A stretch of DNA of 64,000 nt from Euphorbia lathyris (lineage: Eukaryota > Streptophyta > Magnoliopsida > Malpighiales > Euphorbiaceae), in NCBI RefSeq assembly GCF_963576675.1, contig NC_088915.1, positions 873,001-937,000 of the forward strand. The letters run 5' to 3'. Under the pieces are notes generated by a model. The model was given only the letters and a program-made list of their open reading frames with translations. It was not told the origin of the DNA and searched no databases. Below, piece after piece: positions 47,038-56,710 of the stretch. Both the position numbers and the translations under genes were made by a program. Position 1 is the first letter of the stretch. Every line of letters starts with the position of its first letter.

Positions 47038-48240
47038 TAATATCCATTTCAAATTTTGATGTCCTTTGTTTTTAGCTTAATTTGAATTTGATTACAATAG
47101 GTTTGTTTTACTTTCGAGTATATTGGATTTGCAATTTAATTATTTTCTCGAATCATTAGCACTTGGATCATAGCTATATTTGTGTACATTTTTATTGTTT
47201 TGCATTTAATTTTAGTAATACAACATGATCAATTTTTTATTATCGTAAACGATTGAGGGTAACAAATCTCGTTACCGTTAATTACAGTAATACAGTAGAA
47301 AAAAATAGAGCAGGTTCAATTTGAACAGGATCAATTTTTATTACAGTAAACGATTGAGGGTAACAAATCTCATTTACCGTTAATTATAGTAATATAGTAG
47401 GAAAAAAATAGAGTAGGTTCAATTTGAACCTGCTGATATAAAATTGCTAAAAACAATAACATTAGGGTCGGTTGTTCGAAATAACTGACTCTAATATAAT
47501 TGACATCAGCCATGGTTGTTAGAACAATTGACTCTAATGATTATTGGAGTTGGTTGTTACAACAACCGACTCTAATGATCAGAGCATTAGAATCAGTTGC
47601 TACAATCAACCGTGGCTAAAGACCTATTTAGCCACGATTTTTCATAACAACCGTGACCAAAACATAGGATACTAGAGTCGGTTATTCGTAAAAGCCGACT
47701 CTAATGCCTCTTTGGCTACGGTCGAACAACCATGGCTAAAGATGCCAAGCATTTGTCACACCTCTTTTGGTCACGGTCGTACAACCGTGGCTAATGACGG
47801 TAAACGACCGTGACCATAGGCCGTTTATGTACTAGTGAAGAATCGACCCTTAGGACTAGCTAACCGGACTCAAGGCCGTCTCGTAGGACTTGGAGGTGGA
47901 ACTCTCGAGCTTGGTGGATACGGATCGAACGTAACTTTGACGGAGTGACGGAATGAATGTATAAGCTCTCAAGGTGGTAGTGTTTAGCTTACACAATCTC
48001 AATGAGGAAATGAGTGCTAATGACTCTTATTTATATACATCAAGCTCGGGGTAAAATCATAAATACACAAGTCACAAGTAAGAATTCACACTATTTTTGC
48101 AGTTTTCACAAGGTACGCCCCACGTGGAAGGTAGTACTCCTCGCGTATCTGCAAAATTAACCCATTCCGTTGATAATTTCTTCAGCATGGACCAGATTTA
48201 GACTTATTGACTCAACCACGCCCCGTGTAGACTGGGATAC

Positions 48241-49507
48241 TGATGGGTGTCGAATCCAATAAAGATAATTATAACTTCATTTAGCCGAAAACAGATTGTA
48301 AAAGAGCAAGTAAAGGTCGTACCCAAAGGATTAATACTGATCTAATCACAAATATAACCAAGCAATTAACAAAAAGTAAATAGGGGGATTGAAATTGTTG
48401 ATTAATGAATAAACAAAAATTGTAGAATCGAATTGAAATTGAATGTAAAATTATATGTTGGAATTTCGATTGAGGGAGATTCCGCAGGCCAAACAATTAT
48501 TTTCCATCGATCATGACAGTGAGACATTATCTTAATTAACATGATCTGGATTGGTTATAGCCGTTTCTTATTCATTCCCGACCTAATCCTTCCTTAATTG
48601 TAACGCAAATCCTAGAGCACCTAGAGATAAGCTTCTATTCAATCAGACAGTTCTAGCTTAGCGCATAGAATTTAATCCGTCAAAAGCATTAGGAATTAGA
48701 AGGACCCAATCTAAGTTAACCGAATTCTTAGCGATTCCGATTTAAACCAAATCGCATGTTCATGCGCTTAATCGTTGTTAATATATTCAGATGATTACAA
48801 ATTCTATTTCCTAACGTTATGAAAAAGCAAAAGTCCGGCCAAACCATCACCTGAACCTCCAATGATAGTCTGATTTTAAAGATTAACAAACATGCAAACA
48901 GCTTATAAAAATTCAGATTTCTAAATTAAAGAGTAACAATCTCACGATAGAAAATAATGCTCGCCTTTGATTAATCCGTTAGCCGAATAAAGTGTTTATC
49001 TACACATAGTCATGAATTAGACTATGATAACCATTAAAGACGATAAAAATAAATAAAGCTAACTAAGAACCCAAAAAGAGAAAAAAAACCTAAGAAAAGA
49101 AGTTTTGTTCATCTTCTATTTATAGAGAAAACCCCCTCCTAAAAGTCAGGTAACCAAATAATATTTATTTAAATCAGCAACCTCTTTTACAAATTTCAAA
49201 TCCCTGATTTTATGCCTTCTTTTTCCAGTAGGAAAAGGTCCTGATCAATTTGAACGTCAGCACATTCGGAGGTCCTTAGTCTTGGGCAAGACTAACTCCA
49301 TTCTCGTTTCAGCTCCTTTAATTCAGCTTCAAATTCCTTTCTGGTCCAAAGTTTCTTCAATTAAGTCCAATTCTGCTCCTTTTAATCATTTGGGTCCTGT
49401 GGAGGCAAATCAAAACAAAACAAGCAATAATACCCAAAATAACACCAAATTAATTAAATAATCTAGCACTAAAGTGGACATTTGAACGTTGAATTGGAGA
49501 CTTATCA
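48241..49507 (-). mobile_element. 3' LTR of Gypsy-2
   Basis: On the element strand it starts TGATAAGTCTCC and ends GGATTCGACACCCATCA (1267 bp), with TG and CA ends and a purine tract directly upstream. A minus-strand TATA-like TATAAATAGAAG lies near 49120-49131. It contains hairpin copy 1. Confidence 0.82.
49276..49295. repeat. Dispersed 20-nt palindrome, copy 1 (in LTR)
   Basis: TTAGTCTTGGGCAAGACTAA: 9-bp perfect arms and a 2-nt centre. Confidence 0.92.
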
Positions 49508-49520
49508 AATACCCCACACT
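49508..49520 (-). other. Polypurine tract of Gypsy-2
   Basis: AGTGTGGGGTATT on the element strand, immediately before the LTR start TGATAAG. This is the standard arrangement for this group. Confidence 0.8.
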
Positions 49521-50490
49521 TACTCAATGCTTGTCCCCAAGCATATCAGATCATGTCAACAGCTCTTTACTCTTATGATTTCGTGTTAACCAACCTTTCC
49601 CAATCCCCCTCATAATGTAAAGATTATCAGCCATCAATTCTCAAAGCCAAGATATTATTCATGTTTAAACACACAATGTAACTACTTGAAGAATCTCAAC
49701 AATTGAGTTTTGACCATATACATAAGGTATGAATTAAAATCAACAACACCCTCATAGAAGCCACTCATTACACTCAAGTGTTTGGGCTATAATTAACGTC
49801 AAGAAATCACTCAAGTTGCAACCTAGAATGAAATTACCATAAGCTTGCTAATATATCAAATCTCCATCACTTAGTACGAATTCAAGACACTAAATCAAAG
49901 GGACTTAAAACGGGGTGTAACGTAGGCTAGGGTAAATGTTTGGAAAGGAAATGAGGAGAAAGGGAAACCGATGAAAGTGGAAATGGCCAAAATGAAAACC
50001 AAAACACAATTATGTACAAACTACTTACAGTTCTCAAATTTCAGAATGATTGAATGAGATGAACTTAATTAATTATAAACAAATTGAATTGAACAAACTA
50101 ACAAGAATTTTTTTGTTTTTTTTTCTTTGCCTCTGGTATATATATTTTTTTCTTTTCTGAGGCTCCCTTTTTTTTATACTTGAAGAAGATAATACTAGAA
50201 CAAGGAAGCTACGCTTTTTTGTTTGCGAGCTAATGTCCATTTAAACACCTTTGAAGCACAACCACATATATATAAAGGATCATTCAGTTGAATCCTCGTA
50301 CTTTGATGAACTTGTGGTTAATTTGAATATGGAAATTGCTCAAACCAACAACTAAACATAGAAATAAATGAAAGAATATACAGACTCTGATGGCTAGAAC
50401 GTCCCTGGCCAAGGGACTCAAAACAACGGTGTGTCAAGAATGGGAAAAGGCTCAAATGTGGCTAACTAAGGGCTGGTACTGTTATTTTTG

Positions 50491-50510
50491 TTAGTCTTGA
50501 GCAAGACTAA
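50491..50510. repeat. Dispersed 20-nt palindrome, copy 2
   Basis: TTAGTCTTGAGCAAGACTAA: same arms as copy 1, centre AG instead of GG. Confidence 0.92.
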
Positions 50511-51925
50511 GGGTTGAGATTTTATTTGAAATGGCTAAGAAAAGAAACCTACTGCCCTTATCATTTTTAATGTTTGAATACATCAGTGTGGTCTCGAAAT
50601 GCATAACATGACAAGTTCTAGAGTTCCAAACTAGAATTGGATAACACTCAGAAAGAGAAAGAATAGAACAAAGTGTAATATTTTTGTTCTCGCATTTAGG
50701 CTCAAAAACTTTCCAAAAATTAGGGTCAAATTGTGTTGTTTCATTCAAAATGTATGTCATGTAATGTGAGATTAGTCAAGTGGTTCATATGCATGCTTGA
50801 GACAATTGTGCAATCCTGACCTTTTCAAATCGACAGCTTTATTCAAAACAAAACTTAGGGGTTTCAATACTGAATTGGCAACCTATTTTCAACCAAGTGC
50901 AAACTGAGAGCTACCATTGTTATTTCTAGGGACAAAACAAAGGGTGGACACCCACACTATTGCAGACTTATTTACAATTATAGAATCATTAATCACATAT
51001 TCATGTTATGTTTAGATTTTTTTTTTTCTTCAGTCAGAATCTTTTCAACAATATGCACAGCAAACCCATTAATCATCACAATCAGAATCACAAGTCAAGC
51101 ACTGCTATAGTAAAAACCCCTCCCCCACGTTCTCCTCGCACTGTCTCAGTGCGGAATTCACAAAAATTAGGGGCAAAGGGCAGTAAACATGAGAAAAATG
51201 AATAAACGGAGAAGAAAAGATTATGCTTACTGTCCTTTGTTTGGTGGTTCACGTGCTGGGTTTGTCGTGTCTGTTGAAGTCACAACCATCACTGGTTGCG
51301 ATATGAAAAAGACGGCGATGATGTGCGAATGGAAGGGGAAAAATTGAAGTGAGAAATTGAAGGAAAGGGAATGATGCTGGTCGAATTTGAGAGAGGAGAG
51401 GGATTTGTGGAATGGAAAAGAATTAATAAAATCAAAAATAAAAAATTGAAGGAAGTGAAAGTGGAAGGTGGTGATGGTAGAAAATAAATTGAAATTGGAA
51501 AGTGGGAATGAGGGAGTGATGGCTAGTTGGTCGAAATTGCAAGTGAGGGAGTTGGTGAAGGTGAAGGTGAAGATGAAAGAAAGAATGTGGAGATGGCGAG
51601 GTGAGGGTGAAGGGTTCTGAATTTGTGGAACGATGGAGTTCGGCAATTAGGGTAGGGATTAATTAGTTTAAAATTGCCTTATTTTTTTTCTTTTTCACCA
51701 CTCTTATTTCCAATTTGCCTGCTAAACACTCATGGGATTTTATTAACTCCATAACTCTTTCTCTTGGGTCTTTATTCCTCCATTCTTTTCTTTCCTTCAC
51801 ACCTGAAAAATCAAAACCCAGAAATTTAAGTCATTTGGAGAAGATGATGGTAAAATTGGTTATTCCATATGAATTGAATAAATCAATAAATAAATAAACA
51901 AAGACTGAATATAAATGACAGATGC

Positions 51926-51943
51926 TGGTCCTGGGCAGGACCA
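51926..51943. repeat. Dispersed palindrome, copy 3, with compensatory changes
   Basis: TGGTCCTGGGCAGGACCA: relative to copy 1, two stem pairs are changed on both sides (A-T to G-C and T-A to C-G), so the stem still pairs over 8 bp. Confidence 0.88.
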
Positions 51944-52010
51944 ACACTGGGTTGCCTCTCATTAGCGCCTCTAGTTAACGTCATTGGATAGACGGAATCG
52001 AGCTTTAAGG

Positions 52011-52943
52011 CTAGTCTCCATGAACTTGTATCTTCATAACTTCACCACTTTCAATCGGGATATTCTCATAAAATGGCGTATGGCCATTTACTTTTTGCAC
52101 TTTCCCGTTCTCCAAACGCAGAATTTCCACAGCCTCATTCCTTAGTTCCTCAAGCTCTTGTACTTTCAGCTTCCTGAGTTTTCCTGCTTCATCAATATTC
52201 ATGTTACACTGCTCAATTGCCCATAAGGCTCTGTGTTCTGATTTTGGTTCCTGCAAAAGGGAAGCTAAAAGATGTTGAGTGGTGTGTGAAATTGTTTTAG
52301 CATTAGAACGCTCAGTTTCTGATTTCAGAGCTGCCAACTGTTGCATTACTTCCTGCACATCTTCTCTAATCTCCACTTCTTTCTCCTCTATTTTTCTGCT
52401 CACATTTAAGCTTTCTTCTATAACTACTTGCATCTTGTCTTCCCTACATGCTTCAAAAACTTGATGAGTTATTGGTTCAATAACTATGCCACAAACAGAA
52501 GACACTTCATTAGGAATTTTCATGGCCTTATAAACATCAAATTGAACAATTTTACCATCAAACTCCATAGTCATTATTCCTTTGTGAACATCGATTTTTT
52601 TCCGAGCAGTTGTTAGGAATGGTCTACCTAACAGGATTTCCGATGAATATGAAGAGTGGTCTTCATCTTCCATGTCTACGACATAGAAATCAGCTGGGAA
52701 AAGTAAACCATTAACCTGCACAAGAACATCTTCCAACAAACCTTCAGGATAAACTATAGATCGGTTAGCGAGTTGGATTAGTACTCCTGTTTCCTCTAAA
52801 GGACCAGCATTTAAAGATGAATAAATTGATTTAGGCATGACATTAATTGACGCTCCTAGATCACACATTGCTCTCTTAATACTAGAAGTCCCAATTTGAG
52901 AAAAAATAGCAAACATACCTCTATCCTTACATTTTTGGGGCAT
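52011..52943 (-). pseudogene. Protease fused in frame to integrase C-terminus (Gypsy-2)
   Basis: An open 310-residue frame. Residues 20-125 are a retropepsin-like protease with active site CDLGASINVMP (Asp at 28) and EILLGRPFLTTA. Residues 126-230 are the post-protease linker ending LLASLLQEPKSE, which in related elements leads into RT. At about residue 236 (nt 52235) it switches to HRALWAIEQCNMNIDEAGK, then LQ-type helix VQELEELRNEAVE and KVNGHTPFYE, the tail of a gypsy integrase. All of RT, RNase H and the IN core is thus deleted without loss of frame. The preceding TAA (about 52946) may be a CAA-to-TAA change. Confidence 0.8.
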
Positions 52944-52949
52944 TTTCTT

Positions 52950-53834
52950 TTAGAGTACACCAGACACATTCTCACCCATGGTAATCTTTTCATACCCAAT
53001 TTTTTTAATCTTGTTAGCACATAATTCTATAAGGAATTTAGCATATCGAGGGATTTTTCTAATAACATTAAGCAATGGAATATTCACCTCAACCTTACGA
53101 AATACCTCAAAGATGTCTTTCTCCTCTTTTTCTTTCATTGATTTGGCTAAACGACTAGGGAAAGGGACCTTAATTACAAAAGGCATGCCTTGCTCTTCGG
53201 ATGACTTACCAGCTGAACCTTCTATAGCTAAACCTTCCGTTTCTTTTTTGAATACCTCCTTTTTGCTTGCAGATTTCTCTGACACAGTCTATTCTGATTT
53301 AGAAGTACATTTAGTCTTGGGCAAGACTAATTCTTTTCCACTGCGAAGCGAGATTTCACTCACATTATGTCTCTAATTCGCCTTAGTTTGTGAAGGTAAC
53401 TTCCTCTGGGACTGTATTGCACTCAGAGTGGTCGCTATCTGACTCATTTGCTTCTCTAAATTTTGGAAGTTGGCTTGAAAATTCGCATTGACCTTGCCTT
53501 GTTCTTCCTGAAACTTCAGCAGGTTAGACATTACAAACTGATCATTGGAATTTGACATCATACCTGAATTTGGATCTGTTTGAACATGTCTATATTGTTG
53601 AGGTCTTTGTTGATACTGTTGGGGAATGCTTGGTTGAAGCACATTATTTTTCTGCTTGTAGCTGAGGTTCAGATGATCACGTAATCCGGGATTATATGAA
53701 TTTGAGTATGGGTCATACTTATGTAGAGGTTTCCCCTGATATCCGAGGACAACATTAATCTGTTACGGTGTTCCTTCATGCAATGTGGGACATTCATCTA
53801 TAGCATGTCCAATAACCGAGCATATCCCGCATGT
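52950..53834 (-). pseudogene. Gypsy-2 gag C-terminal part
   Basis: One reading frame with several stops. It has a zinc knuckle C-X2-C-X4-H-X4-C (CGICSVIGHAIDEC, about 53832-53790), a Gln-rich stretch, a heptad-like FQANFQNLEKQMSQIATTL block, an ISLRSGKEL motif and then PFPSRLAKSMKEKEEKDIFE with NIPLLNVIRKIPRYAKFLIE just upstream of protease. Stops near 53762 (TAA), 53371 and 53289 (TAG) and 52946 (TAA) replace positions where Gln is common. Hairpin copy 4 lies in the linker. Confidence 0.82.
53311..53330. repeat. Dispersed 20-nt palindrome, copy 4 (in gag)
   Basis: Identical to copy 1. On the element strand it is read as part of the peptide ELVLPKTK. Confidence 0.92.
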
Positions 53835-55202
53835 TTTTGTTGTCACATTTAACTTCAATTGTCTCTGTTAGAACGCCATAGTCTTCAAGCTGTTGTTTAA
53901 TCCATAGGACTTGAGCAATACAGCTTCCAGCAGCAATGTACTCAGCTTCAGTGGTAGACAAGGCAACTGACGCCTGCTTCTTGCTGAACCAGGATACGAG
54001 GTAGCTTCCTAGGAAGTGGCATCCTCTAGAGGTGCTTTTTCGTTCAAGCTTGTCTCGTCCATAGTCAGCGTCAGTGTATCCAACGAGTGTAAAATCATGA
54101 GTGTTGGGATACCATAACCCTGCATTCACTGAGCTTTGCAAATATCTAAGGATTCTTTTTACAGCTATGTAATGAGATTCCTTAGGGTTAGATTGATATC
54201 TATCACAGTAACATACTAAGAACTGAATTTCTGGTCTACTTGCTGTTAAGTAAAGTAGAGAGCCTATCATACCTCGATACAATTTGCTGTCTACCGACTT
54301 ACCATTCTCGTCAGCACAAAGGACAATGTCAGTGCCCATAGGAGTAGATATTGGCTTGCAATTTTCAAGATCATATTTCTTCAATATCTCCTTGGCATAT
54401 TTAGCTTGACTGATGAAGATGCCATTTTTTTCTTGTTTAATTTGAAGTCCAAGAAAGAAGTTGAGTTCTCTCATCATTGACATTTCAAACTCAGTCTGCA
54501 TTTGCTTGCTAAATTCCTTGCACATTGACTCGTTAGTTGCACCAAAAATAATATCATCAACATAAATTTGAGCCAGCAGGGTATCTTTACCCTTTCTCTT
54601 AATGAATAAGGTTGTATCAGCTTTGCCTCTGACATAATTTCTAGTCAGCAGGAAACTGGTCAGCCTCTCATACCAAGCACGTGGTGCTTGCTTGAGGTCG
54701 TACATAGCCTTTTTGAGTTTATAAACGTGGTTTGGGAATTTAGGATCCTCAAACCCTGGAGGCTGATTAACATAAACTTCCTCGTTTATAACTCCATTAA
54801 GGAATGCATTCTTAACATCCATTTGAAATAGTTTAAAGTTCATATAACTTGCATAAGCACATAAATTCTAATAGCCTCTAGCCTTCCCATTGGGGCAAAG
54901 GTCTCACCATAGTCAATACCTTCTTGCTAACTGTAGCCCTGAGCTACAAGCCTCGCTTTGTTCCTGACTACGTTTCCTTGTTCATCCAGCTTGTTGTGGA
55001 AGACCCATCTTGTTCCAATGGTCTTCTGACTCATTGGATGTGGCACTAACTCCCATACATCATTTCTTCTGAATTGATCAAGCTCCTCTTGCATTGCGCT
55101 CATCCAGAATTCATCGTGCTCAGCTTCAGCGAAGTTCTTTGGTTCCTGAACTGAGACGAAGGCTACGTTGCTGAGGTATCTCCTGAGTTGATTTCTTGTC
55201 AT
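53835..55202 (-). pseudogene. Copia-1 reverse transcriptase and RNase H, truncated
   Basis: 55202-54927 holds the RT N-terminus (MQEELDQFRRNDVWELVPHP, then GTRWVFHNKLDEQG). A TAG (54924-54926, after AQGYS) and a short degenerate stretch follow. The frame 54843-53794 has QMDVKNAFLNG, the catalytic YVDDIIFG and the connecting RGMIGSLLYLTASRPEIQF. RNase H shows DADYGRD and STTEAEYIAA. After KCDNK the frame runs 15 codons into Gypsy-2 sequence and stops. The last RNase H motif is lost. Confidence 0.9.
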
Positions 55203-56377
55203 CAGGGTATTCTCAGCGGCATCAAGAATAGCACTCTCTGAGTGTCCTCTTGGTATCCTTATCTCCTTTGGTAAATTGATGTCTTGTGCTGTCTGTGTTT
55301 CAACAATCTCTGCAGGTGTAGACTGGTGAGTGAAAACAATTTGAGGTTCACTTTTACCTTTGGTCAGCCCTTGAGGGAATGACTCAGCGGCTGTATCTTG
55401 CTCAGCGGGTACTGAGTGTGGATCATCCTCGGTCAGCGGCTGATATCTTCCTGCAGGGCTAGTTTCGTCGAACTCAACATGTACTGACTCTTCTAAAACT
55501 TGAGTTCGTTTATTGAAAACTCTGTATGCTTTGCTGTTTGTTGAGTAGCCTAAAAAGATAGCCTCATAAGCTTTTGAGTCAAACTTAGCTAAACTATCTT
55601 TGGTGTTTAAAATAAAACATTCACAGCCAAAGGCTCAAAAGTATCCAATAGTATAGGTCTAATAAGAGCCCTATTAAGAATATAGCACGTTGTGTTGACA
55701 GCTTCTCCCCAAAAGTACTTTGGAAGCCTATGCTCACTCAGCATTGTCCTGGCTATTTCAACCAAGGTTTTGTTCTTCCTTTCAACAACCCCATTTTGTT
55801 GAGGCGTTCTAGGAGAAGAAAAATTATGGTCAATGTCGCTGGCTTCACAGAATTCAACAAACTGCTGGTTTTTGAATTCTCCACCATTATCACTTCGGAT
55901 GTGAGCCAATTTTAGGTCTTTATCATTTTCAAGTTTTCTAACCAAATTTGAAAATGTCTCAAAGGTCTCATCCTTGCTACTCAGCAAGATGATCCAAGTG
56001 TACCGAGAAAAGTCATCTACAATGACCAAGGAAAATCTTCTTCCACCCAGACTCAGTGGCTGGACTGGACCGAAGAGATCCAAGTGTAGTAAATCTAATG
56101 GACGCTTAGTCGAGACAATGTTTTTGCTATGAAAAGATTGTTTGGTTTGTTTTCCAGCTTGGCAAGCGTGGCATAGTTGATCTTTTTCAAATTTAAGTTC
56201 TGGCAGTCCCTCAACCAATTGCTTTCTTGCTAATTTGGCCAGGAGGTCCATGCTTACATGACCAAGTCTCTTGTGCCATAGCCAGGAATTTTCTTCCTTT
56301 GATACTAAGCATACAGTTTTTGAAAACTTTTTCTTTAAGTTCAGCATGAAGACATTATCAATGCGAGGGGCAGTCAA
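55203..56377 (-). pseudogene. Copia-1 GAG-pre-integrase and integrase
   Basis: The frame 56377-55607 has the HHCC domain (HKRLGHVSM, then CHACQAGK) and the DDE core: first Asp in LDLFGP, second in IRSDNGGEF, Glu in GVVERKNKTL. The C-terminal IN region and hydrophilic linker (55606-55203) continue with frameshifts and are rich in Pro, Glu and Ser. Confidence 0.9.
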
Positions 56378-56393
56378 AATTAACTCATTAGTT

Positions 56394-56705
56394 TTACCCT
56401 CGAATTAATATTTTACATCCAGTGTCATCAAATATAACTTTTCTCCCATTGTCACATAGCTGAGCTACGCCGAGTAAGTTATATTTGAGTCCGCTGACTA
56501 GGGAGACAGACTCAATAGTAGGATTACCTCCAATGGTTCCTGACCCTACTATCTTACCCTTTTTGTTGTCTCCAAAACTTACGCTTCCTCCTCGTTTACG
56601 CTCAAATATGATGAACTGAGTTTCATCACCAGTCATATGCCTCGAGCATGCACTGTCAATATACCACATCTTTGACTTCTCAGCACACCTCAGGCTTACC
56701 TGCAA
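56394..56705 (-). pseudogene. Copia-1 aspartic protease
   Basis: MWYIDSACSRHMTGD is the copia protease active site, with DSA where DSG is nearly invariant. The flap-like region SFGDNKKGKIVGSG and LKYNLLGVAQLCD follow. The Gly-to-Ala change next to the catalytic Asp would probably reduce activity. The frame is open over 103 residues. Confidence 0.88.
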
Positions 56706-56710
56706 TGTAA

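Larger units (their letters stand above)
43553..47837. mobile_element. CACTA element 2 (Pack-CACTA) with two captured host-gene fragments
   Basis: The termini are CACTAGTACAGAAATGGC at 43553 and the complement of CACTAGTACATAAACGGC at 47837. The 3-bp duplication AAG flanks it at 43550-43552 and 47838-47840. Sub-terminal regions repeat GGTTGTT, CGACTCTAAT and CCGTGGCTAA motifs in both orientations. There is no transposase. The interior carries an IRX14-like fragment and a DYRK-like kinase fragment, both on +. Its ends differ from those of CACTA-1, so it belongs to another family. Confidence 0.92.
34446..48240 (-). mobile_element. Athila-type Ty3/gypsy element (Athila-1), hit by two CACTA elements
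   Basis: In element order on the minus strand: 5' LTR (48240 to 42802, interrupted), tRNA-Asp primer site (42795-42777), gag (42641-41441), CACTA-1 insert, gag end and protease (37198-36172), RT and the start of RNase H (35871-34500). Integrase, the env-position ORF and the 3' LTR are missing. Without the two inserts about 5.3 kb remain. Gag and pol carry frameshifts and stops. Confidence 0.85.
42802..48240 (-). mobile_element. Athila-1 5' LTR, split by CACTA-2
   Basis: The LTR ends (element strand) in CTAACTATCA six bases before the primer site. It contains the Athila-type U5 text AATCCTGTGGATTCGATATC near 42955-42975. It is interrupted at 43552/47838 by CACTA-2. The U3/promoter part continues 47838-48240 with a minus-strand TATA (TATATAAATAAGAG, about 48028-48041). 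The distal end is cut by the next element at 48241. Confidence 0.75.
49521..52010 (-). other. 3' non-coding region of Gypsy-2
   Basis: Long tract without recognisable domains. Minus-strand frames at 50491-50760 and 51227-51646 are Phe/Ser-rich translations of pyrimidine-rich DNA. Hairpin copies 2 and 3 lie here. Long 3' non-coding regions are common in Athila-like elements. Confidence 0.55.
48241..53834 (-). mobile_element. Second Ty3/gypsy element (Gypsy-2) with large internal deletion
   Basis: In element order on the minus strand: gag zinc knuckle and C-terminus (53834-52950), protease fused to the integrase C-terminus (52943-52011), a 2.5-kb 3' non-coding region, a purine tract (49520-49508) and the 3' LTR (49507-48241). 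RT, RNase H and the integrase core are missing. The 5' end, with gag N-terminus and 5' LTR, is cut at 53834, where copia sequence begins. Confidence 0.85.

Noticed and set aside
50101..50180. Poly-T tract as a transcription terminator
   Set aside because: Simple T-rich sequence in a retrotransposon 3' region; no RNA gene upstream.
51227..51646. 139-residue Phe/Ser-rich protein
   Set aside because: Translation of a pyrimidine-rich strand in the 3' non-coding region of a gypsy element.
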